Part shown: in pieces, positions 1 through 6,958 of the stretch
Position numbering within the stretch: position 1 is the stretch's first letter
Layout: each line of letters starts with the position of its first letter
Notes under the pieces: generated by a model
Databases searched by the model: none
What the model saw: the letters and a program-made list of their open reading frames with translations, nothing else
What the model was told of the DNA's origin: nothing
Source of the DNA: an uncultured Bacillota bacterium
Lineage (GTDB): Bacteria; Bacillota_I; Bacilli_A; RFN20; CAG-826
Assembly (NCBI GenBank): GCA_949298195.1
Contig: CASFVT010000032.1
Coordinates: 1 to 46,778, forward strand
Length of the DNA: 46,778 bases
Reading direction: 5' to 3'
Made by a program: the position numbers and the translations under genes

Positions 1-483
1 GGCAAGGTCATCAACGACATCATCGCCCAGTGCGACCAGATCCAGATCGACGTCGAGGACGACGGGACGATCACCCTCTATCACCACGACAAGGAGATGA
101 TCGAGAAGGCCAAGGCCATCATCGACGGGATCGTCCGCGAAGCCAAGATCGGCGAGATCTTCGAAGGGACGGTCAATCGGGTCGAGGACTACGGCTGCTT
201 CGTCAACCTCTTCGGGGATACCGACGGACTTTGCCACGTCTCGCGCCTGGCCTGGAATTACGTCGACAATGCCAACGATGCCGTCAAGATCGGCGACAAG
301 CTCAAGGTCGTCGTCATCGGCATCGACGAGAAGGGCAAGGTCAAGCTCTCGCACCGCGAGTTCCTCGAGAAACCCGAAGGCTATGTCGAGCGGCCCGAAG
401 GCGGTCCGCGACCCCGTTCCCCCCGGGGCGGCGATCACCATGGGCCCCGCCACGACGGTCCCCGCCGCGGTGGCCGGCACTAA
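1..483 (+). CDS. pnp: Polynucleotide phosphorylase, C-terminal part (5' truncated by window edge)
   Basis: The frame is open from base 1 to TAA at 481-483. The first 40 or so residues match the end of a KH domain, with a GKVINDIIAQC start and a hydrophobic IDVEDDGTITLY strand. An S1 RNA-binding domain follows, with EIFEGTVNRVEDYGCFVNL, a GLCHVSRLA loop and a KVKLSHREF end. The protein finishes in an Arg/Gly/His/Pro-rich tail. A KH-S1-basic tail order is the hallmark of PNPase, the phosphate-dependent 3'-5' exoribonuclease of the RNA degradosome. Its closeness to an RNase J-like gene and ftsK matches the Bacillus pnpA-rnjB-spoIIIE neighbourhood. The catalytic RNase PH-like domains lie outside the window. 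The tail may strengthen RNA binding (inference). Confidence 0.93.
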   Translation, partial: GKVINDIIAQCDQIQIDVEDDGTITLYHHDKEMIEKAKAIIDGIVREAKIGEIFEGTVNRVEDYGCFVNLFGDTDGLCHVSRLAWNYVDNANDAVKIGDKLKVVVIGIDEKGKVKLSHREFLEKPEGYVERPEGGPRPRSPRGGDHHGPRHDGPRRGGRH

Positions 484-500
484 AGGCAAAACGATCCCTC

Positions 501-524
501 AGGCACCCATCCGGGTGCCTTTTT
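501..524 (+). terminator. Rho-independent terminator of pnp
   Basis: A perfect 8-bp stem (AGGCACCC, loop ATCC, GGGTGCCT) is followed directly by TTTT. It starts 18 bases after the pnp stop codon. Strand and position fit termination of the pnp transcript. Confidence 0.9.
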
Positions 525-593
525 CGTCCCGGTTTCGCCTCACTCTGCCTAGTAGCGGGGCAATTCGTGCCTGATTGAATGCGAAATCAGAAC

Positions 594-1424
594 ATGAGAC
601 TGGTTTACGGGGCGATGGTCGGGGACATCAACGGTTCCCCCTGCGGCTACGAGAGGGCCGTCGACCACGATTTCCCCCTCTTCCGCGATACGATGTTCAT
701 CTCCGACGACAGCATCCTCACCGTGGCGACGATGAAGGCCCTCCTCGAGGCCGGGCCCTACGTCCCGGGGGAGAAATGCCTCAAGAAATTGGAGAGCACT
801 TCCTTTAGGGCCTACCGGGAAATGAGGAGCGAATACCCCGATGCCGATTACGGGGAACGCTTCCGCCTCTGGATGAAGGCCCCGCGGATTGGGGCCCCTT
901 CCTCGGGCAACGGGGCGGCGATGCGGCTTTTCCCGGTCGCCTACTGGGCCCCGAGCCTCAAGACGGCCAGGGAATTGGCCAGGGTGAATGCCGCCATCAC
1001 CCACAATGAGGAAGACGGAATCAAGGGCGGAGTCTGCCTCGCCGAAGTCCTTTTCCGGGTCCTCCATGGGGAAAATAGGAAAGAACTCCACCGAGCGGCG
1101 GTCTCCTACTACCCGGAATTGGAGACCCGGGATTATCTCGATTATGCCCACGAAAAGCGGTGGAGCGCACTCGGAAGCGCCTCCCTTCCGCAAGACCTTT
1201 CCGCCTTCCTGGCTTCCTCTTATTACGAGGATGCGGTCAGGAAAGCCATCCTCATCGGGAGCGACGCGGATACCCTCGGAGCCATCGCCGGGAGCCTGGC
1301 CGAGGGTTTCTACGGGCCCTCTTCCTTCCCCGTGGCGAGTGTCATGGTCCCGACCTACCTCCCGCCCGGCCTTTTGGCGAACAGCGACGAATTCAACTCC
1401 CGTATCCCGGGAGAAAGGCCGTAG
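594..1424 (+). CDS. ADP-ribosylglycohydrolase family protein (DraG-like)
   Basis: This predicted cytosolic hydrolase of about 276 residues would remove ADP-ribose from modified proteins, nucleic acids or small molecules. Family signatures are visible in order: GAMVGDINGSP near the N-terminus, ISDDSILTVA with the metal-binding DD pair, GNGAAMRLFPVAY, ITHNEEDGIKGG, and C-terminal IGSDADTLGAIAGSLAEGFYG carrying the second metal-binding aspartates. All key acidic residues appear intact, so an active Mg2+ enzyme is expected. The start is uncertain. ATG 594 begins just before the conserved core, and an in-frame ATG at 579 adds five residues; neither has a good Shine-Dalgarno. The gene stands alone, flanked by the pnp terminator and a long noncoding gap. 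No ADP-ribosyltransferase partner is visible in the window, so the substrate cannot be inferred. Confidence 0.85.
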   Translation: MRLVYGAMVGDINGSPCGYERAVDHDFPLFRDTMFISDDSILTVATMKALLEAGPYVPGEKCLKKLESTSFRAYREMRSEYPDADYGERFRLWMKAPRIGAPSSGNGAAMRLFPVAYWAPSLKTARELARVNAAITHNEEDGIKGGVCLAEVLFRVLHGENRKELHRAAVSYYPELETRDYLDYAHEKRWSALGSASLPQDLSAFLASSYYEDAVRKAILIGSDADTLGAIAGSLAEGFYGPSSFPVASVMVPTYLPPGLLANSDEFNSRIPGERP

Positions 1425-1762
1425 GAGTGAGGGGCGAGGAGGGCAAAAGCCCCTTTAGGCCCATCGCCGTCCGTTTTCTGTCGACCCCATGCCGTCTACT
1501 GGGAAAAAGATGCGATGGTATCTTATGATAACCAATGTTTAAAACAACTAATAAACAACTGAAAAAATACAGTAAAAAGACCAATTTAATTGGCAGGCCA
1601 AAACCTTTTGGGCTCGACCCTTCATGAAGGGGCCTCTTAGAGATGACTGCTCCCCTTCTAAGGGGTGTCCGGAGTTGATACAATTCAAATAGAGACTCCC
1701 GCCGGGTGCGGGAATGGACATCACATCCGGCCTGGGAACTCAAGTGGGAGGGTCATCGACCT
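1425..1762 (+). other. Long intergenic region with AT-rich island and structured segment (possible ncRNA or leader)
   Basis: No credible gene is seen here. Bases about 1505-1592 are strikingly AT-rich in a GC-rich chromosome and hold a -10-like TATGAT at 1526. Bases 1594-1734 are closed by CAGGCC pairing with GGCCTG (1729-1734). Inside lie several hairpins: CCCTT-CATG-AAGGG (1618-1631), CCCC-TTCTAA-GGGG (1652-1665) and CCCGC-CGGGT-GCGGG (1698-1712). AAGGGG at 1627-1632 could instead pair with CCCCTT at 1652-1657, so alternative folds compete. The element ends about 30 bases before the phosphodiesterase start. I do not recognise a known riboswitch, T-box, 6S, SRP or tmRNA signature. Confidence 0.5.
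1431..1456 (+). terminator. Weak candidate terminator after the ADP-ribosylglycohydrolase
   Basis: GGGGC at 1431-1435 can pair with GCCCC at 1449-1453, or a shorter GGGC-AAAA-GCCC hairpin can form at 1441-1452. Only TTTA follows. The U-run is short, so this is a tentative call. Confidence 0.3.
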
Positions 1763-2317
1763 ATGGAAAAAGTACTCGTCTTCAGCGATTTGCACGGCCG
1801 CGTCCACGCGATGGAAAAACTGGCCAAGCGGTGCAAGGCCGAGAAACCCGATCTGGTCATCGGGCTCGGCGACTATCTCTACAACGGCCCGCGGAACGGC
1901 GTGCCCGACGATTACGAGCCGATGACCGTCGCGAACATGATCAACTTCCTTCCGTATCCGAAGGTATTCGTGAAGGGGAATTGCGATTCCCGGGTCGACC
2001 AGGCCGTCATCGCAACCCCGATCGAGGAGAACAAAATCATCGAACTTTTCGGAATCAAGGTCGGGCTTTACCACGGCGACGTCCCCTCGATGGAGGGCCT
2101 CGACCTCTCGGAGGTGCGCCTCTACATGTTCGGTCATAGCCACGTCTATCTCCTCGAGAAGTGCGATTTCGCCTCCTTCCTCAACCCCGGGAGCGTTGCC
2201 TTCCCGAAGGGTGGGAACGAGGGCACCTATTGCCTCATCGACAAGGACAAGGCCGAGATCCGGGGCATCGACGACGGCAAGGTCATCCTCTCCAAACCCC
2301 TCTCCGAACTCATCTAA
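1763..2317 (+). CDS. yfcE: YfcE/MJ0936-type metallophosphodiesterase
   Basis: This 184-residue calcineurin-like phosphodiesterase is close to the usual YfcE length. Dimetal site motifs occur in order: FSDLHGR (D-x-H), GLGDYL, KGNCDSR, LYHGD, MFGHSHV and NPGSVAFP. The family hydrolyses phosphodiesters with Mn2+ in the cytosol; its physiological substrate is poorly defined. The start at ATG 1763 is chosen because the conserved core begins at residue 5 and GGGAGGG at 1746-1752 provides a Shine-Dalgarno. The frame stays open upstream but encodes no family sequence. The gene sits downstream of the structured noncoding region, which could act as its leader. A terminator follows. A second, smaller family member occurs at 22443. 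Confidence 0.9.
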   Translation: MEKVLVFSDLHGRVHAMEKLAKRCKAEKPDLVIGLGDYLYNGPRNGVPDDYEPMTVANMINFLPYPKVFVKGNCDSRVDQAVIATPIEENKIIELFGIKVGLYHGDVPSMEGLDLSEVRLYMFGHSHVYLLEKCDFASFLNPGSVAFPKGGNEGTYCLIDKDKAEIRGIDDGKVILSKPLSELI

Positions 2318-2329
2318 GCCCCGTCCATG

Positions 2330-2358
2330 GGCCCGGGCGACCTCCCCCGGGCCTTTTT
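2330..2358 (+). terminator. Rho-independent terminator of the phosphodiesterase gene
   Basis: A perfect 8-bp GC-rich stem (GGCCCGGG, 7-base loop, CCCGGGCC) is followed by TTTTT, starting 13 bases after the stop codon. Confidence 0.92.
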
Positions 2359-2398
2359 CCTTGCCAAATCGGGCTTCCCATCTATTCCTGACCGTTCT

Positions 2399-2416
2399 CT
2401 TGATTATATAATCAAG
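2399..2416 (+). promoter_or_regulatory. Promoter -10 inside a perfect 18-bp palindrome upstream of the RNase J-like gene
   Basis: CTTGATTATATAATCAAG is a perfect inverted repeat containing TATAAT at 2407-2412. No convincing -35 is seen at 16-18 bases, which fits an activator- or repressor-controlled promoter. The symmetry suggests an operator for a dimeric regulator, or a bidirectional -10. The upstream gene is co-directional and terminated, so transcription into 2457 must start near here. Confidence 0.6.
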
Positions 2417-2444
2417 GGGCAAAGACCCCGGCAACGGGGCTTTT
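2415..2444 (+). promoter_or_regulatory. 5' leader hairpins of the RNase J-like mRNA (possible attenuator)
   Basis: CCCCG-GCAA-CGGGG (2426-2439) is a GNRA-capped hairpin followed by CTTTT. An alternative GGGG...CCCC hairpin uses 2416-2419 and 2426-2429, so the two folds exclude each other. The element lies 13-42 bases before the start codon. It could be an attenuator or an mRNA 5'-end protector (inference). Confidence 0.45.
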
Positions 2445-2456
2445 AGTAGGTAGCAT

Positions 2457-4130
2457 ATGAACGAAACAGTCAAGATTTTGGCCTTGGGCGGCCTCGACGA
2501 AGAGGGGAAGAACTGCCTCCTCGTCGAAGTCGGCGGCTCCATTTACGTCGTCGAGTGCGGCTCCCGGGAGCCCGATCGACGGATGCCCGGGGTCGATTAC
2601 GTCATCCCGAACTTCGATTACCTCCGGGCCAACAGGGAACGAGTCAAGGCCTATTTCATCCTTCATGGGCACGCCGACGAGCTCGGCGGCCTTTCCTATG
2701 TCTATAAGGACGTTCCGGCCCCGGTATACCTGAGCGAGGTGTCCAAGGCGATGCTCCTCGAATTCGCCAGGCGGAGCCGGGCCATCGACCCCTCCCTATT
2801 CGACCTCCGGGTCGTCGATCCGACCTCGAGTTTCCGGGTCGACGGCAGGAAGGTTTCCTTCTACCGGACTTCCCATAACATCGCCAATAGCTCCGGCATC
2901 GCCATCGAGACGGGCCGCGGGAACGTCGTCTACACCTCCGATTACGTCATCGAAAACAACTGCGATGCCAACTTCCTGACCGACCTCAATGCCCTCGCCC
3001 GCCTCGCCGAGGAGAAGACCCTCGTCCTCCTAAGCGAATCCCTCTATGCCGGGCGGAAGGGCTACACGGCCCCCTTCTACAAGCTCACTCCCCACATCGC
3101 CGAGCCGATGAAGAACGCCCGCGGGCGCTTCTACCTCGCCATCGCCTCGAGCAATTTCTACAACATCACCGAAGCGGTCTCCCTCGCCATATCCCTCCAC
3201 AAGAAGGTGGTCCCTTACGATGCCGAGACCGCCTCCCTCATCGCGGCCATGCAGTCCTCGGGGCAATTACTCATCCCCCGGGAGTCGTTTGCCCCGGCCA
3301 GCGACATCAACCGGCTACGCGCCGTCGACGTCTTCTGCCTCATGCTGGCCAACAAGCGCACCCTTTTCGGGAAGATCGCCCTTTTGGCCGCCGGGCAAAA
3401 CGAGGGCAGCCAAGCCCGGCTCGGTGACGGGGACGTGTTCGCGGTCGGTACCCTCTCCGACGACAACAACGAACTCGAGGCGACCGATGCCCTCGATGCC
3501 CTCTACCGGAGTGGGGCCGAGGTGGTCACCCTCCCGCGGAAGGGCTTCCTCCGGATGCACGCCTCCGAAGAAGACCTCAAGACGGTCATCGGCCTCCTCA
3601 AGCCGAAGTACTACGTCCCGGCCAAGGGGCTCTACAAGGACATGCTCGCCAACGCCGAGGTGGCCCTCTCGATGGGCCTTGGGCTCAGCCACAACAGCGT
3701 CTTCCTCCTCGAGAACGGCAATAGCCTCATCATCGACGACACCGGGGCCCGCCTCTTCAACGAGAACGTGCCGGTCGGGGACGTCATGATCGACGGCATC
3801 GGGGTCGGGGACGTCCAGGGCTCGGTCATCGCCGACCGGGAGAAGCTTTCCCAAGGGGTCGTCATGATGGCCGTCACCGTCTCGAAAAGCCGCCGGAAGA
3901 TCGTGGCCGGGCCGGATGTCCAGCTCCGCGGCCTCGTCTTCCTCAAGGATTCAGAGGCGATGGTAAGGGAAGTCTCCCGCCACTTCGTGAGCGAGGTCGA
4001 GGACGGACTCGTTTCCGGGCTCCCCTTCGACGAGATCAAGGACCGCTGCTACGAACGCGTCTCCCGCCTCATCAAGCGGACGGCCGGAAAGGAGCCGATG
4101 GTCCTCCCCTTCCTCGTCGAGGCCGATTGA
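2457..4130 (+). CDS. rnjB: RNase J family protein, RNase J2-like with altered active site
   Basis: At 557 residues this is typical RNase J length, with metallo-beta-lactamase, beta-CASP and C-terminal domains. RNase J is a 5'-3' exo- and endoribonuclease in Firmicute mRNA decay. The metal motif normally HxHxDH reads H70-G-H72-A-D74-E75, so the last His is Glu. H140 (TSHN) and D162 (TSDY) are kept. In the C-terminal motif the first His (MHASEEDLK, residue 368) is present, but the second, normally in PxHGEY, is Lys390 (PAKGLY). Loss of ligands is characteristic of RNase J2, which has weak activity and partners RNase J1. Synteny (pnp upstream, ftsK immediately downstream) supports rnjB. ATG 2457 is preceded by only a weak AGTAGGTAG Shine-Dalgarno. 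The following ftsK start is adjacent. Confidence 0.88.
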   Translation: MNETVKILALGGLDEEGKNCLLVEVGGSIYVVECGSREPDRRMPGVDYVIPNFDYLRANRERVKAYFILHGHADELGGLSYVYKDVPAPVYLSEVSKAMLLEFARRSRAIDPSLFDLRVVDPTSSFRVDGRKVSFYRTSHNIANSSGIAIETGRGNVVYTSDYVIENNCDANFLTDLNALARLAEEKTLVLLSESLYAGRKGYTAPFYKLTPHIAEPMKNARGRFYLAIASSNFYNITEAVSLAISLHKKVVPYDAETASLIAAMQSSGQLLIPRESFAPASDINRLRAVDVFCLMLANKRTLFGKIALLAAGQNEGSQARLGDGDVFAVGTLSDDNNELEATDALDALYRSGAEVVTLPRKGFLRMHASEEDLKTVIGLLKPKYYVPAKGLYKDMLANAEVALSMGLGLSHNSVFLLENGNSLIIDDTGARLFNENVPVGDVMIDGIGVGDVQGSVIADREKLSQGVVMMAVTVSKSRRKIVAGPDVQLRGLVFLKDSEAMVREVSRHFVSEVEDGLVSGLPFDEIKDRCYERVSRLIKRTAGKEPMVLPFLVEAD

Positions 4131-4135
4131 ATGCC

Positions 4136-6934
4136 ATGCTGAAAATGAAGACTCCCCAAAACGCCAAGCGGGGCCTGAGCGAGGCCATTGGGATTTTCCT
4201 CGTCCTCCTTGCCGTCTTCCTCCTTCTTTCCCCGACCGGGGCCTTCTTCCCGGTCGCCTATGGCCTCGTCTATGTCTTCGGGCTCCCGCTATTCTATGTG
4301 CTTCTCCCCATTCTCGTCTTCGTGGGCGTTTCCTTCCTCTTGAAGGGGCGTTGGTCTTTGTTCAAGACCGGTGGTTGGCGGCTCCTCCTCGGGGCTTTCC
4401 TCCTATACCTCAGCCTGGCCTTCTTCCTGGCCTACGGGGGGCTCTCCAGCGGGATCTTCCTCGATGGGGAAAGCTATCTAACGGGGCTTTCTGCCCTCTA
4501 TGACGTCGAGATGGCGACCTCGTTATACTCGAGCCTTGCGGTGGGGGCCGGTTATCCCCTCTCCCTACTCTCCGCCCTTCTATCGAGCCTTGCCGGGCCC
4601 TACCTCGTGGTGACGGTGGCCTCGGTGCTCCTCGTCATCGCCGTCGTCACCTTCGTCTATCCCTATGCCCTCCTATACATCTCCCGCCTCCCGGCCAAGG
4701 GCAAACCGCGTTCCAGGGAGCCCGATCCCTCTCCGACGCCGAGTCGGGAAAAGGAAGAGGGGAGTGTCTATTTCGCCGAGGCCCCGACCCTCGTGAGCGG
4801 CGACGAGGAAGAGGCCGTGGGGGCCCGTTATGCCCCCGAGGCCCCGTCCATCTTCCCGAAGGAAGTCGCCCCCTCGCCCCTCCCGAGTTACATCGCCCCC
4901 GAACGGGTGGCCAATCCCGGTCTGCACGAGGCCCGTTTCGCCTTTCCGGAGGGGAGCGGGGGAAACGAAGAAAGGAAAGAGCCGGTCACCCCGATCCGCC
5001 TCCCCGACCCCCCATCGAAGGAAGAAAGCGCCCCGGCAGCGGCCGAGGAACGGCAGGCCGAGTTCGCCCCGCCGCCCCTCCCCGAGCCCGGTCCCTCTAT
5101 CGTCCCTAGCGACCGCCCCTCGCCCTCGTATTCCTTCCACCTCGACCCGGAGCCGGAACTTTCGGCCCCGCCTTTGGAAAAGGAAGGGAAGCAACCCGAG
5201 GAAGAACCCGAGGTTCCGGTGGAGGAGGCTCCGGAAGACGAGTCCGGCCCCACGATCGGGCTTTCCCTCGACGAACTCGAGAACGGGCCGGTCGAGAAGC
5301 CCGTGAAGGAAAAGACGCCCGGGGAACCCCTCCCCGAGGAGGACGTCGAAAGGGAAGCGGAACCCGAAACGGTCGAAGAAGAGCCGGCCCCGCCCCTCTC
5401 CCCCTATGAGCGCCTCGGGCAGCGGAAGGCCAAGCCCCTCCCACCCTATGTCTTTCCCTCGCTCGACCTCCTCAAGACCTACGAGGACGGCGGGGACCTC
5501 GACTCGATCCGCTCCGAGTGCGAGGAACGGGCCAAGACGATCACCCAGACCCTCTCCGACCTCCGGGTCGGGGCCCGGGTCGTCAGTTACACCATCGGCC
5601 CCTCGGTCACCCGTTACGACATCCAATGCGACCCCAACGTCCCGGTCGCGACGATTGGCAAATACGTCCAGGACATCTCGGTCCGCCTCTCCGGGGTACC
5701 GACCCGTTTCGAGGAAGTGGTGCGGGGGAAGGCCACCTCCGGCCTCGAAATCGCCAACTCGAAGACGAGCATCGTCTCCCTCCGCGAGATGATCGAGCAC
5801 CTCCCGATCGGGCCGAAGAAGAATCTCTACATTCCCTTCGGCAAGTCGATTTCCGGCGAATACATCAGCGCCGACCTCGGCGAGTTCCCCCACATGCTCA
5901 TCGCCGGTGGCACCGGTTCGGGAAAATCGATCTTCGTCCACGGGATCATCATGTCCCTCCTCATGCGGAACCGCCCGGAGGAACTCAAGTTCATCCTCAT
6001 CGACCCGAAAAGGGTCGAACTCGGCAAGTACCGCGACGTCCCCCATCTATTGACCCACATGATCAAGGACACGGAGGAAGCCAAGGTCTGCCTCAAGAAG
6101 CTCTGCGACGAGATGGAACGGCGCTACGACCTCCTCGAGGAGGGGCGGATTTCCAACATCCGCCAGTTCAATAGCGACATCGCCGAGGCCGAGGGACTCG
6201 AGAAGCTCCCCTTCATCGTCGTCGTCATCGACGAGTACGCCGACTTGGTAGGCAACTGCAAGGAAATCGGGGATTACGTCGTCCGCCTGGCCCAGAAGGC
6301 CCGGGCCGCCGGCATCCACCTCGTCATCGCCACCCAACGTCCCTCGGTCGACATCATCACCGGGGTCATCAAGGCCAACCTCCAGGTCCGGGTCGCCCTC
6401 CGGGTCGCCTCTTCCCAGGACTCGATGGTCATCCTTTCCCAAGGCGGGGCCGAGGATCTCAACGGCTATGGCGACATGCTGGTGGACTGTTCCCTCGTCT
6501 CCCGTTCGGGCTTCACGCGTTGTCAGGGCTGCATGGTCGACAACCGCGAGATAGCCGCGGTCTCCGACTTCGTCTCCTCCCAGCTCAAGTGCCATTACGA
6601 CCCGACTTTCGCGGATTTGACCGACCACGAAGCCGACGCCAAGCTCCTCGAGGAGGGGATGAGCATCGACCGGGCCGCCCTCAAGGTCCAGCAGGGCGAC
6701 GATTTCTACCGTAACGTCGTGGAGAACATCATCCCCTTCGACTTCACCTCCATCTCCAAGATCCAACGCCAGTTCGGGATCGGCTTCCCGCGGGCCGGAC
6801 GGATCTTCGCCCATCTCCAACGGGATGGCATCGTCTCCAACACGATGGTTTCGCCCCAGAAGGGCTGCCCGGTCCTCGTCCACACGATGGAGGAGGCCGA
6901 GAAGCTCATGACCAGCGAAGCCAAGGACGACTGA
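4136..6934 (+). CDS. ftsK: DNA translocase FtsK/SpoIIIE
   Basis: This septum-located, ATP-driven DNA pump clears chromosomes from the closing division site. It has 932 residues from ATG 4136. The N-terminus holds about four membrane segments (residues 15-185). A long Pro/Glu-rich linker spans about 190-430. The alpha/beta motor carries Walker A GGTGSGKS at about residue 590, the LIDPKRVEL motif, and Walker B VVVIDEYAD at about 694. RAAGIHLVIATQRPSVDIITG is followed by the C-terminal winged-helix gamma domain (about 865-932, FYRNVVENIIPFDFTSISKIQRQF in outline). The gamma domain indicates orientation by short DNA polarity motifs. ATG 4136 lies 5 bases past the upstream stop; an in-frame TTG at 4127 would overlap it. 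Short spacing suggests co-transcription with the RNase J-like gene. Confidence 0.96.
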   Translation: MLKMKTPQNAKRGLSEAIGIFLVLLAVFLLLSPTGAFFPVAYGLVYVFGLPLFYVLLPILVFVGVSFLLKGRWSLFKTGGWRLLLGAFLLYLSLAFFLAYGGLSSGIFLDGESYLTGLSALYDVEMATSLYSSLAVGAGYPLSLLSALLSSLAGPYLVVTVASVLLVIAVVTFVYPYALLYISRLPAKGKPRSREPDPSPTPSREKEEGSVYFAEAPTLVSGDEEEAVGARYAPEAPSIFPKEVAPSPLPSYIAPERVANPGLHEARFAFPEGSGGNEERKEPVTPIRLPDPPSKEESAPAAAEERQAEFAPPPLPEPGPSIVPSDRPSPSYSFHLDPEPELSAPPLEKEGKQPEEEPEVPVEEAPEDESGPTIGLSLDELENGPVEKPVKEKTPGEPLPEEDVEREAEPETVEEEPAPPLSPYERLGQRKAKPLPPYVFPSLDLLKTYEDGGDLDSIRSECEERAKTITQTLSDLRVGARVVSYTIGPSVTRYDIQCDPNVPVATIGKYVQDISVRLSGVPTRFEEVVRGKATSGLEIANSKTSIVSLREMIEHLPIGPKKNLYIPFGKSISGEYISADLGEFPHMLIAGGTGSGKSIFVHGIIMSLLMRNRPEELKFILIDPKRVELGKYRDVPHLLTHMIKDTEEAKVCLKKLCDEMERRYDLLEEGRISNIRQFNSDIAEAEGLEKLPFIVVVIDEYADLVGNCKEIGDYVVRLAQKARAAGIHLVIATQRPSVDIITGVIKANLQVRVALRVASSQDSMVILSQGGAEDLNGYGDMLVDCSLVSRSGFTRCQGCMVDNREIAAVSDFVSSQLKCHYDPTFADLTDHEADAKLLEEGMSIDRAALKVQQGDDFYRNVVENIIPFDFTSISKIQRQFGIGFPRAGRIFAHLQRDGIVSNTMVSPQKGCPVLVHTMEEAEKLMTSEAKDD

Positions 6935-6958
6935 GTACCCCATTAACGAGGATCAACC

